Source: Hyphomonadaceae bacterium UBA1933
Lineage (GTDB): Bacteria > Pseudomonadota > Alphaproteobacteria > Caulobacterales > Aquidulcibacteraceae
Length of the DNA: 64,000 nt
NCBI GenBank assembly: GCA_002337085.1
Contig: DDFH01000003.1
Location: 434,001-498,000 of the forward strand
Direction: 5' to 3'
The stretch's first letter is position 1, and each line of letters begins with the position of its first letter. Position numbers and translations under genes: made by a program. The notes beneath the pieces were generated by a model. It saw only the letters and a list, made by a program, of their open reading frames with translations, was not told the origin of the DNA and ran no database searches. Shown here piece after piece: positions 45,465 to 53,321 of this stretch.

Positions 45465-45917
45465 TTAATTTCCCCCAAGGTTTAAAAAGGGAACTATTAT
45501 TGTTGTTGAACTGCCATCAGATGAATCGAAAATTGTAACAGTAACATCTGATAGACCTCTGACCCATGATATGGTTTGGCTTCCAAATTGGACGGTTCCA
45601 TTTTCTTGCGCATTGGGGCCAAAAATTGCATCAGTAATTTGTGATGATAAAGCCGAAAGTAAGCGCGACTGAAGCTGATTTGCAAATTGCTGCCCCTGTG
45701 TGAGGCTAGAGCTTGAGTTTGGGTCTTTAAAATCATTTATTGCAGCGGCAATGCCCAATAAATGTGATGAATTAAATGGGTTTCCGCCAAAGCTAGGGTT
45801 AACAGGGCGGTAAACTAATTGTTGTGCGGTTGCTTCTGTGTGTTCAACACATGCAATTAAAGCTGCCGTAGCGAAGGCTACGCCACGCAAAGAAAATACG
45901 ATTCGTCCCATGATCAT
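45465..45917 (-). CDS. csgF: Curli assembly factor CsgF
   Basis: 150 residues: a signal peptide to about 31 and the diagnostic mature N-terminus LVYRPVNPSFGGNPFNSSHL that inserts into the CsgG constriction, then a helix and C-terminal beta domain. The start may be 45917 or 45911. First gene of csgF-csgG-luxR. No csgE homologue is in the window. Confidence 0.93.
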   Translation of the reverse strand: MIMGRIVFSLRGVAFATAALIACVEHTEATAQQLVYRPVNPSFGGNPFNSSHLLGIAAAINDFKDPNSSSSLTQGQQFANQLQSRLLSALSSQITDAIFGPNAQENGTVQFGSQTISWVRGLSDVTVTIFDSSDGSSTTIIVPFLNLGGN

Positions 45918-46092
45918 TTTTATTATCTGCCCTCGTGTATTTTTGCATTTTGTCTTTTCTATCTTCTGTTTGTATTTATATATTATATTAAAATTTTAGC
46001 TTGCATTTTGCCTTCATATATCACCCTTTTAACGGCGTATCTATACAAAAATTTAATAATTATTAATTTCTTGAAAATTGGGTGCCGTGGAT

Positions 46093-46134
46093 TTTTGCAT
46101 TTAATTGCATGCAGAAATGCAAAACTTGCAAACT
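46093..46134. promoter_or_regulatory. Inverted TTTTGCATTT repeats upstream of csgF
   Basis: TTTTGCATTT (46093-46102) and its exact complement AAATGCAAAA (46125-46134) flank a 22-base spacer; a third copy TTTTTGCATTT lies at 45940-45950, about 25 bases before csgF. Suitable as an operator for the locus's LuxR-type regulator. The remainder of 45918-46301 is AT-rich and has no supported gene. Confidence 0.4.
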
Positions 46135-46301
46135 TTATCTCTGAGTAAAATAGTAATAAATACAATATATTATTCTTGTGCATTAAATTTTCACACAACA
46201 AGATGGGCAAAGGTTTTGCCAATTTATGTTAATTGTAATTATTAATTTATATAAGTAATTTAACTAAGTATTGTTATCTTGGTAATTGATGCAGATTGGT
46301 T

Positions 46302-46481
46302 TTAGTCTTCATCTAATACGACATTTTCATCATGAATATCGGTATTATGAGAGATTTCACCTTTTTCATCAATAGTATAGCTACCGGTAAGCCAGCGGTG
46401 CAAATCAACATCTGAACACCCTTTTGAGCAAAACGGGCGATATTCGGGAACAGCTTCTTTATTACAAATTGGGCATGCCAT
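46302..46481 (-). CDS. yacG: DNA gyrase inhibitor / zinc-ribbon protein YacG
   Basis: 59 residues. Zinc site CPIC near the N-terminus and FCSKGC about 12 residues later, then DVDLHRWLTGSY, exactly the YacG pattern; acidic tail. The start overlaps the RNase E/G stop by one base (TAATG). Related proteins bind GyrB and block DNA binding in E. coli. The infA-maf-RNase-yacG order supports the call. Confidence 0.92.
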   Translation of the reverse strand: MACPICNKEAVPEYRPFCSKGCSDVDLHRWLTGSYTIDEKGEISHNTDIHDENVVLDED

Positions 46482-47494
46482 TAGTAAATCTCATAATGTT
46501 CAATATTAGTAGCCACAAGATTAAAGCGCCCACCAATCTTTTCTTCAAGATATTTTTGCCAGTTGAAGCCCCAATTTTGCAGGAAATGATGTGCGGATGA
46601 ATTAATTCTAACCTCTAATATTTTTCTTTTTGCGGTTTCAAGTCTTTGGGCGAGGGTGTTAATAGCATTTATCGCAATCTGCGCCGGTGTATTGCAAATT
46701 TCATTTATTGAAATACCTTTGCGGGCGCGATTAATTTCACAAATGCCGAATTTTGAAATTGGTAATATTTCGCATTTAATATTGCTTTTAAGGGTGCTTT
46801 GCAAAATCTCTACCAATTCTTTTGCACTGTCACCATATGGCGCGCCGACAAAATCAACCACAATCAGGCCCGATAAATTATAAAGCCTGATAAGGCGCGC
46901 AATTTCAAAGGCGGCTTCTTTATTAAGTTTGTGATTGAAATTTATTTGGTTTGTGCCGCCAGCATTGCGCCCACTGGCATCAATATCAATCGTGGTTAGG
47001 GCGCGGGTGCGTTCAATCGCGATATTGCCACCATTTTTAAGTGGGTAGATTTTCTGCCCTGCAAGTTCGATTATATTTTCTATTTTTTCAGATTGTTCGG
47101 CAGTTGCAGGTTTTGGTTCGCCCCAGTCGCCATATTCAGGAATATCTTTGATTAAAGACGGGCAGGGGACGCTTGATTTTGCGTCACCAATATATGTGGC
47201 TGCGGCAAGTTTTTCTTCAAAGGCTTCGCGGGTTATTTCAACCAAAATTGCCTTGCCTTCGATTAAATAGCTTGGTCTTTTGCCTTTAAATTGCAAAAGT
47301 GCCTGTTCATCGCCCAAATCAATAAAGGCCGCAGAAAGACGTAAATCGATGGTTTTAACGCGCGCATAATATTGTTGCCCAATGCGGGTTTTGGAGATGT
47401 TTTGAATCGCAATGCGAATTTCGGTTATTTTGCCATCTTCAAGAGAGGCATAAATATTTTCGCCAATACGCGGATAAATAATGGTTTCAGGCAT
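46481..47494 (-). CDS. Short ribonuclease E/G family protein
   Basis: 337 residues from ATG 47494 (MPETIIYP), overlapping maf by 8 bases. Contains an S1-like N-terminal region (YYARVKTIDLRLSAAFIDLG) and the catalytic core TTIDIDASGR and IVVDFVG with the metal-binding Asp residues. Far shorter than RNase E and lacking the C-terminal scaffold and an obvious zinc-link, so RNase G-like or a reduced form. Likely processes rRNA or mRNA. Confidence 0.85.
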   Translation of the reverse strand: MPETIIYPRIGENIYASLEDGKITEIRIAIQNISKTRIGQQYYARVKTIDLRLSAAFIDLGDEQALLQFKGKRPSYLIEGKAILVEITREAFEEKLAAATYIGDAKSSVPCPSLIKDIPEYGDWGEPKPATAEQSEKIENIIELAGQKIYPLKNGGNIAIERTRALTTIDIDASGRNAGGTNQINFNHKLNKEAAFEIARLIRLYNLSGLIVVDFVGAPYGDSAKELVEILQSTLKSNIKCEILPISKFGICEINRARKGISINEICNTPAQIAINAINTLAQRLETAKRKILEVRINSSAHHFLQNWGFNWQKYLEEKIGGRFNLVATNIEHYEIY

Positions 47495-48053
47495 TTTTAT
47501 AGCCCATGCCTTCAAGCAGGCTTTTGGTTTGATACAATGGCAAGCCCATCACCGCTTCCCACGAACCATTAAGATTAATAACAAATGATCCAGCAAGCCC
47601 CTGAATACCATATCCACCTGCTTTGCCATGCCATTCGTTTGACGCAATATAGTTTTCAATTTCTGCATTGCTAAAAGATTTGAATTTTAGGCGGGTAGGA
47701 ACAGTTTTTTGCGCAATTTTTCCCTTATAGGCAATGGCGACCGCAGTGGTAACAATATGATTACGCCCACTTAAAAGCCCAAGGCATTCGCGTGCTTGGT
47801 CAATATTTTCGGCTTTGGGTAAAATTCTGCGCCCAACCGAGACAACAGTATCGGCACTAAGGACAAAATCATTGGGGTGGGTTTCGGCAATTTTCAATGC
47901 CTTTTCAATCGCAACACGGCGCGCATAATTAAAAGGGGTTTCGTCTTTTAAAACCCCTTCATCAATATCGGCAGGAATGATTTTATCGGGAATAATGCCA
48001 ATGCGTTTTAAAAGTTCGGAACGGCGCGGCGAAGCACTGGCAAGAATAAGCAT
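47487..48053 (-). CDS. maf: Maf-family nucleotide pyrophosphatase
   Basis: 188 residues from ATG 48053, just after the infA stop; the longer frame overlaps infA. LILASASPRRSELL, LSADTVVSVG and GIQGLAGSFV are the family motifs. Hydrolyses non-canonical or methylated nucleoside triphosphates, linked to septation control. Confidence 0.93.
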   Translation of the reverse strand: MLILASASPRRSELLKRIGIIPDKIIPADIDEGVLKDETPFNYARRVAIEKALKIAETHPNDFVLSADTVVSVGRRILPKAENIDQARECLGLLSGRNHIVTTAVAIAYKGKIAQKTVPTRLKFKSFSNAEIENYIASNEWHGKAGGYGIQGLAGSFVINLNGSWEAVMGLPLYQTKSLLEGMGYKNA

Positions 48054-48057
48054 CAAA

Positions 48058-48276
48058 TTATCTGAAACGATAAGTAACACGCCCTTTGGTTAAATCATAA
48101 GGCGTCATTTCAACCAAAACTTTGTCACCCGCCAATACGCGGATGCGGTTTTTGCGTAATTTACCGGCGGTATGGCCGATGATTTCGTGGTCATTTTCCA
48201 ATTTGATACGGAAGGTGGCATTGGGGAGTAATTCCACAACAGTGCCTTGGAATTCCAATAATTCTTCTTTTGACAT
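48058..48276 (-). CDS. infA: Translation initiation factor IF-1
   Basis: 72-residue OB-fold protein occupying the ribosomal A site during initiation. ELLEFQGTVVELLPNATFRI and KGRVTYRFR are near-identical to the family. Heads the infA-maf-RNase-yacG run. Confidence 0.98.
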   Translation of the reverse strand: MSKEELLEFQGTVVELLPNATFRIKLENDHEIIGHTAGKLRKNRIRVLAGDKVLVEMTPYDLTKGRVTYRFR

Positions 48277-48284
48277 ATTTTCCC

Positions 48285-48313
48285 ATTTAAAAATGCCGCA
48301 TAATCTATGCGGC
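48285..48313 (-). terminator. Rho-independent terminator ahead of infA
   Basis: On the minus strand GCCGCAT/ATGCGGC (48295-48313) runs into ATTTTTAAAT. It separates the beta-lactamase-fold gene from infA and lies only 18 bases before the infA start, so infA transcription must start inside or read through it. Confidence 0.65.
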
Positions 48314-48377
48314 GGAAGTTTTGCGGGCTTATATATTAATTTTTCTGATTTTGCTAGTAGTAAGAAACACTTTTGAA

Positions 48378-49586
48378 TTAAACAAAGTTTTCCGATGCAA
48401 AGGCAAATAAATCTTCTTTAAATTTCCCGGACATGCCCTCAAAAGTGGTGTTGGTAAGGGCAACCAAAGTAATTTTATTTTCAAAGTCAACTAACCATGA
48501 GTGACCATAAGCTCCGCCCCAGCTAATGGTATTTTTCCCAAATTTCAAACCTGCTTTAGCTGGGTTAATAATATTGGAAAATAAATATGAAAAAGCACGC
48601 CCCGGCCCCAAAAATTCCGGTAATTCTTTGGTTATAGGGGTTTTCGCAAGGTTGCGATTTTCTTTAGATATGAAATCGCCTTCTCTTATTGCCTCAAGTA
48701 ATTTAAAAATGTCTTGTGCATTGCCTTTCATGCCTGCGCCACCTGACTGGAAGGCATGTTCATTGAAAATCCGCTCAGAATCGAATCTTGTTACTTTCCC
48801 TCCCAAGCCTAATGTTGTTACGCCTTTCATTTTTAGTGGTCGTGGATAATCGTTGAAATATGCATCAACTATTTCACCCTTTTTTGCACTAAAAGCAGGT
48901 GTCAAAAGGCCTAGCGGTTTGTTCACAAGGCTATCAATTGCATTAGATAATTTATTACCAACTACCTTTTCAATAACAGCCCCCAAAACATCACTGGCAA
49001 CTGAATAGCACCAAGCCTGTCCAGGGGTATAGCTAAGCGGGACTTTCGCAATATTTTTTATATTTTCTTCCAACGTGATTGTACTGTTATCAAAACCGTT
49101 TGAAACACCTGCTTGTTGATAAGGGCCAAATTCATCTTCAACAAAATCATAAGAAAGCCCAGCGCAATGCGATAATAAGTGCGATATTTTTATTTTGGGT
49201 GTGCTGCCATCCGCTAGTTTGGGGGCAAAGTCTGGCAAATACTCACGTATATTTTGTTCGGGGCTAATTAACCCCTTGTCCATAAGGCGTAATATTGCGC
49301 TATTCGTAAAGACTTTGGAAATTGAAGTATAGCGAAATTGATCACTATCTTTCATTTTAACATTGTTTTCACGATCGCTAAGACCACGAGCAGATTTATA
49401 AACAATTTCACCGGACTTTGCCGCAATTACAACAGTACCAACAATTCTTTCCTCATTTATATATTTATCTATTAAGCTATCCAAAGATTTGCCCATTTTA
49501 TTTTTTTCCTTAAAGCTACTTTGTTTATTAGTACATGCTGCAATAGTTGTTCCTAAAGCAGTTATTAGAAAATCACGTTTTCGCAT
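48378..49586 (-). CDS. Class C beta-lactamase-fold serine hydrolase, lipoprotein
   Basis: 402 residues. N-terminal MRKRDFL then a lipobox-like IAAC (C18). Serine hydrolase motif S88-x-x-K91 in YTSISKVF; the usual Y-x-N appears as Y194-S-V in WCYSVAS; a GGAYGHSW stretch stands in for the K/H-x-G motif. Loss of the Asn favours an esterase or peptidase (EstB-like) over a true beta-lactamase. Divergent from a LysR regulator, like ampC/ampR. Confidence 0.82.
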   Translation of the reverse strand: MRKRDFLITALGTTIAACTNKQSSFKEKNKMGKSLDSLIDKYINEERIVGTVVIAAKSGEIVYKSARGLSDRENNVKMKDSDQFRYTSISKVFTNSAILRLMDKGLISPEQNIREYLPDFAPKLADGSTPKIKISHLLSHCAGLSYDFVEDEFGPYQQAGVSNGFDNSTITLEENIKNIAKVPLSYTPGQAWCYSVASDVLGAVIEKVVGNKLSNAIDSLVNKPLGLLTPAFSAKKGEIVDAYFNDYPRPLKMKGVTTLGLGGKVTRFDSERIFNEHAFQSGGAGMKGNAQDIFKLLEAIREGDFISKENRNLAKTPITKELPEFLGPGRAFSYLFSNIINPAKAGLKFGKNTISWGGAYGHSWLVDFENKITLVALTNTTFEGMSGKFKEDLFAFASENFV

Positions 49587-49653
49587 TTTAAGCCCAACAG
49601 AAACATTATTTTTGATATTTATTTGTATATTTGATTGTTGTGATTAAGGAAAT

Positions 49654-50592
49654 ATGCATAATGCTAAACTTATTATGAAGCAAAACTTAATATACTTTCA
49701 AAAATCATTACCAAACATCTATGTTTTTATAAATGTTGCCAGATTGGCATCATTATCAAAAGCCGCCAAGCATATGGGTATTTCTGTATCAGCGGTTTCG
49801 CAAAATTTGCGTAATTTGGAGGCTATAATTGGGCAGAAATTATTATTGCGAAATAATAAATCACTGCACCTCACCGAGGCGGGGCGTGACCTTTTCGAAA
49901 GCTTTAGTGATAATTTTTCAATATTAGAAGGAAAGTTCTTTGAGATTAAAGATTCGCATCATGAAGTTTCGGGGCTTTTACGAATAAATTTATCGCGCCT
50001 TGCCGCTGATGTTTGTGTGCTTCCTCGGCTGCATGAATTTATTGCCAATTATCCCCTTCTAAGGGTGGAATTGTTTATTGATGACCGCAATGTCGATATT
50101 ATAAAAGAAGGTTTTGATGCCGGTATAAGGTTCGATAATAATTTGCAAAATGGCTTTGCTGCGCAACCAATCAGTGGAAAATTGAAATGTATAACGATGG
50201 CATCACCTAAATACATTTCACAATATGGAAAGCCTGAAACCATTGACGATTTAAAAAATCATCGTGTTATACGTTTTAGACTTCCCTTAAGCCGTAGGCT
50301 TGATCCATTTTCGTTTTCCTTGGATGGTAAGAATATGGCTTATGATATTGAGCCACACATTATAATGAATGATAATAACCATATTCGTCAGATGTTGTTA
50401 CAGGGTATGGGAATAGGGCAAGGAATCTCGCAATTATACAAAGATGAGATTAATTCAGGCCAATTAGTTGAGCTTCTCGAAGATTTTGCGCCAAGCTTTA
50501 AGCAATTTTATATTTATTACCCTTACGGATATCAAATACCAAAAAAACTAATAGCTTTTATAGATTTTTTTAAATTTATTGAGGATGAATGA
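49654..50592 (+). CDS. LysR-family transcriptional regulator
   Basis: 312 residues (305 if the ATG at 49675 is used; AAGGA sits close to the first). N-terminal winged HTH: FINVARLASLSKAAKHMGIS and VSQNLRNLEAIIGQKLL. Then a substrate-binding domain with LRINLSRLAADVCVLPRL and EGFDAGIRF, closest to the AaeR/PA-type LysR group. Divergent from the serine hydrolase gene across 67 bases, its likely target. Confidence 0.9.
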   Translation: MHNAKLIMKQNLIYFQKSLPNIYVFINVARLASLSKAAKHMGISVSAVSQNLRNLEAIIGQKLLLRNNKSLHLTEAGRDLFESFSDNFSILEGKFFEIKDSHHEVSGLLRINLSRLAADVCVLPRLHEFIANYPLLRVELFIDDRNVDIIKEGFDAGIRFDNNLQNGFAAQPISGKLKCITMASPKYISQYGKPETIDDLKNHRVIRFRLPLSRRLDPFSFSLDGKNMAYDIEPHIIMNDNNHIRQMLLQGMGIGQGISQLYKDEINSGQLVELLEDFAPSFKQFYIYYPYGYQIPKKLIAFIDFFKFIEDE

Positions 50593-50740
50593 AAATTTTC
50601 CTGAAATAATGTGGCTTGTAGCATTAGTTTCTACATTTAGTGCTTTTAAGTGCGCCAAAACGTCCTATATGACGCAGCATATAAAAATTGTATGAGCACA
50701 TAAGTTATATTAAATATGCAACAATAATATCAGGGCTACT

Positions 50741-51514
50741 ATGTCTAAATATACCGAAGAAACTGTTTTATCCGTTAAACATTATACAGACCGTCTTTTT
50801 ACCTTCTCTACCACCCGCAAACCATCTTTCCGCTTCCGCTCTGGTGAGTTTGTTATGATTGGTCTTATGATTAATGATAAGCCTGTGATGCGTGCTTATT
50901 CAATTGCGTCACCTGAATGGGACGAGAAGTTGGACTTTTATTCAATTAAGGTTCCTGATGGCCCACTAACACAGCATTTGGCAAATATCGAAGTTGGCGA
51001 CAAAATTTTGGTTGGCCTAAAGGGAACGGGGACTTTGGTTCTTGATGCGCTTTTACCAGGTAAACGCCTTTATATGTTGGCAACTGGGACTGGTATCGCG
51101 CCATTTGCATCATTAATCCGTGATCCAGTAACTTATGAGCATTATGATCAAGTTATTTTGACCCAAACCTGCCGTGAAGTTGCCGAATTGCAATATGGCT
51201 ATGATTTGGTCAAAGAATCGATGGATGACCCATTGGTTGGTGAATATCTTCAGGCTGGCAAACTTATTCATGATGCTGCCGCCACCCGTGAGCCACACAC
51301 ACACACCGGTCGTTTGACCGAGCGTGTTGCCAATGGCAGTTTCTTTAGCGATTATGGTCTTCCTGAATTTAATCCCGAAACCGACCGCGCAATGATTTGC
51401 GGCTCTTTGGCCATGAGTATTGATTTCAAAAAAATGTTCGAAGATCGTGGCTTTACCGAAGGTTCAGTTTCACAACCCGGACAATTTGTTTACGAAAAGT
51501 CGTTTGTAGGCTGA
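50741..51514 (+). CDS. fpr: Ferredoxin/flavodoxin-NADP reductase
   Basis: 257 residues. FAD-binding RAYSIASPEW, phosphate loop GPLTQHLANIEVGD, NADP loop LATGTGIAPFASL, and the C-terminal YEKSFVG close to the bacterial FNR type. Moves electrons between NADPH and ferredoxin or flavodoxin, and aids oxidative-stress defence and iron-sulfur assembly. Followed by a dispersed repeat and a terminator. Confidence 0.93.
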   Translation: MSKYTEETVLSVKHYTDRLFTFSTTRKPSFRFRSGEFVMIGLMINDKPVMRAYSIASPEWDEKLDFYSIKVPDGPLTQHLANIEVGDKILVGLKGTGTLVLDALLPGKRLYMLATGTGIAPFASLIRDPVTYEHYDQVILTQTCREVAELQYGYDLVKESMDDPLVGEYLQAGKLIHDAAATREPHTHTGRLTERVANGSFFSDYGLPEFNPETDRAMICGSLAMSIDFKKMFEDRGFTEGSVSQPGQFVYEKSFVG

Positions 51515-51593
51515 TTCAAATTCCCACACTTGGGCATTTTATTCGCAAATGTTACATTAAGCGATGCGCAAGCGCGACTGAGCGCCGGCGGGA

Positions 51594-51672
51594 GTCCGCC
51601 GCCCCACCGGAGCGGTGAGCGAATAGCACGAGTGTCTAACGAGTGCCGCGAACATAAGCGTGAGGTATAAAA
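51594..51672. repeat. Dispersed extragenic repeat, copy B
   Basis: Longer relative of the repeat at 21128-21182: GCCCCACCGGAGCGGTGAGCGAA, a 40-odd-base middle, then GCGTGAGGTATAAAA. Preceded by a GC-rich GCGCCGGCGGGAGTCCGCCG palindrome (51579-51599 region). It ends where the downstream terminator begins. No coding potential. Confidence 0.5.
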
Positions 51673-51698
51673 AGGCTTGCTGTTGGCAAGCCTTTTTT
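51671..51698. terminator. Bidirectional rho-independent terminator
   Basis: AAAAGGCTTGC-TGTTG-GCAAGCCTTTTTT, a 10-bp stem with A and T tracts on both sides, between fpr and the convergent nucleotidyltransferase gene; it touches the latter's stop codon. Confidence 0.92.
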
Positions 51699-52269
51699 AT
51701 ACCATCCCCACGACCTTAATTTCATTCCAACGTTCAACGGTTGAATTGACTTTGGCGATGCGATTTTCGGTTTGGCCGCGTTTTGGGTTGGGGCGCATTA
51801 CCATGTTAAAAATGTCATCAAGACCGAAGGGGGCGGCGATTGAAATACTGTCATCATCTTCAAGGCGTATTGCAACCGCATGAGCAAAGCATAAATAACG
51901 CTCCAACCCTTCATCAGTATGCGTAAGCGGTGCATATTCACATCCGAATTTATCTTTAAACCACAAATGCACGCGCGCCTGATTGCGAACTTCAACCAAA
52001 TCGCGCAAATCACCGGGCAGGGCGGCGGCAATTTTTTTAATCCATACATCTTCGGCATCATATGATTTGTCGGTATCAAAATAAGCGACATCATAATCCT
52101 TTATCCCATAATCAGGGTTGCGTCCCGTTAGGTAGTTAAAAACCGTGCCATAAACCGCCCCTGAAACAATCCGCCAATCGGGAAGGTGTGCCGCACGGCA
52201 GGTTTCAAGGACGGTCATTAATCTTGGACTTTGGCGAACTATGTCGATTAATTGTTGTTCGTAATTCAT
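51697..52269 (-). CDS. Nucleotidyltransferase-family protein (DUF925 type)
   Basis: 190 residues. IVSGAVYGTVFNYLTGRN and GIKDYDVAYFD carry the G-x and DxD pattern of the nucleotidyltransferase fold (PF06042-like), and KFGCEYAPLTHT follows. Function not known for the family; found in many proteobacterial chromosomes. Divergent from thyA. Confidence 0.85.
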   Translation of the reverse strand: MNYEQQLIDIVRQSPRLMTVLETCRAAHLPDWRIVSGAVYGTVFNYLTGRNPDYGIKDYDVAYFDTDKSYDAEDVWIKKIAAALPGDLRDLVEVRNQARVHLWFKDKFGCEYAPLTHTDEGLERYLCFAHAVAIRLEDDDSISIAAPFGLDDIFNMVMRPNPKRGQTENRIAKVNSTVERWNEIKVVGMV

Positions 52270-52310
52270 AAGGCTTGTTCAAACTTAGAAAATTTATGTA
52301 TAGTTGCGCC

Positions 52311-53129
52311 ATGCTAAACGATTCTCATCCCGACATCATCTATCAAAATCTGTTACGTGACATTCTTGCCAATGGGCAAAAACGTGAAGATCGCACTGGT
52401 GTTGGTACAATCGGGGTGTTTGGGCGCCAGATGCGCTTTGATTTGTCGCAGGGCTTTCCGCTTTTGACCACCAAAAAGCTTCATACCAAAAGCATTTTTG
52501 TTGAACTTTTGTGGTTTTTGCGCGGTCTTACCAATGTGAAATGGCTGCAAGAGCGTGGTTGCACGATTTGGGATGAATGGGCGGATGAAAACGGTGATTT
52601 GGGCCCTGTTTATGGAAAACAGTGGCGCTCTTGGGCCGCACCAAATGGCGATACAATTGATCAGGTTAAAAAGCTGATTTATGGATTGAAAAATAATCCA
52701 TTCTCGCGCCGTCATATTATAAGTGCTTGGAATCCAGCAGATGTTGACGATATGGCGTTACCGCCATGCCATTTATTATTCCAATTTTATGTCTCGGTAG
52801 ATGGCAAATTATCGTGCCAGCTTTATCAACGTTCTGCTGATGTGTTTTTGGGGGTGCCGTTTAATATTGCGTCATATGCGCTTTTGACCGCGATGGTGGC
52901 GCAGGTGGTTGGTTTGAAACCTGGTGATTTTGTGCATACTTTGGGGGATGCGCACATTTATCTAAATCACCTTGAACAGGTTGATTTGCAATTATCGCGA
53001 ACGCCATTTGCCTTGCCAAAATTGGAATTAAATCCAGATATTAAAGAGATTGATGCATTCGAACTCGAAGATATAAAAATCACTGGTTACGAATCACACC
53101 CAACTATAAAAGCGCCAATTGCGGTTTAA
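52311..53129 (+). CDS. thyA: Thymidylate synthase
   Basis: 272 residues from ATG 52311, which aligns best with family N-termini; the frame is open from 52275. Makes dTMP from dUMP using methylene-tetrahydrofolate. REDRTGVGTIGVFG, catalytic Cys in ALPPCHLLFQF, and RSADVFLGVPFNIASY are intact. No folA follows; the next genes are convergent. Confidence 0.96.
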   Translation: MLNDSHPDIIYQNLLRDILANGQKREDRTGVGTIGVFGRQMRFDLSQGFPLLTTKKLHTKSIFVELLWFLRGLTNVKWLQERGCTIWDEWADENGDLGPVYGKQWRSWAAPNGDTIDQVKKLIYGLKNNPFSRRHIISAWNPADVDDMALPPCHLLFQFYVSVDGKLSCQLYQRSADVFLGVPFNIASYALLTAMVAQVVGLKPGDFVHTLGDAHIYLNHLEQVDLQLSRTPFALPKLELNPDIKEIDAFELEDIKITGYESHPTIKAPIAV

Positions 53130-53288
53130 TTAATCAACACGGTCATGTTGGGTGGCGAATTGGGAAGTTTTAAGCGACTTGTCTTCATGGATTCGCACGC
53201 TATCATAGGAAGCAGTAATAAAGGCAGCGGCCGTTATCGCGCTTGCCAAAAGCATTCCCAAAAATAAGGCGACCCACCTTTTACGCAA
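53130..53288 (-). CDS. Possible small membrane protein (52 aa, TTG start)
   Basis: From a TTG at 53288 the frame reads RKRWVALFLGMLLASAITAA, a basic start and one hydrophobic helix, then a polar tail ending QHDRVD. It fills the gap between thyA and dsbD. GGGGA lies upstream but is part of the dsbD terminator stem. Coding is plausible from the membrane-like pattern, not proven. Confidence 0.4.
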   Translation of the reverse strand: MRKRWVALFLGMLLASAITAAAFITASYDSVRIHEDKSLKTSQFATQHDRVD

Positions 53289-53320
53289 TTAAAAATCCCC
53301 TAAATATACCGATTTAGAGG
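53289..53320 (-). terminator. Rho-independent terminator after dsbD
   Basis: On the minus strand AATCC-CTAAAT pairs with ATTTAG-GGATT around a CGGTAT loop and runs into TTTTAA, directly after the dsbD stop. Confidence 0.75.
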
Positions 53321-53321
53321 A

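Noticed and set aside
45983..46222. 79-residue minus-strand open frame upstream of csgF
   Set aside because: Composition reflects AT-rich DNA, it contains the inverted TTTTGCATTT repeats, and it has no start signal.
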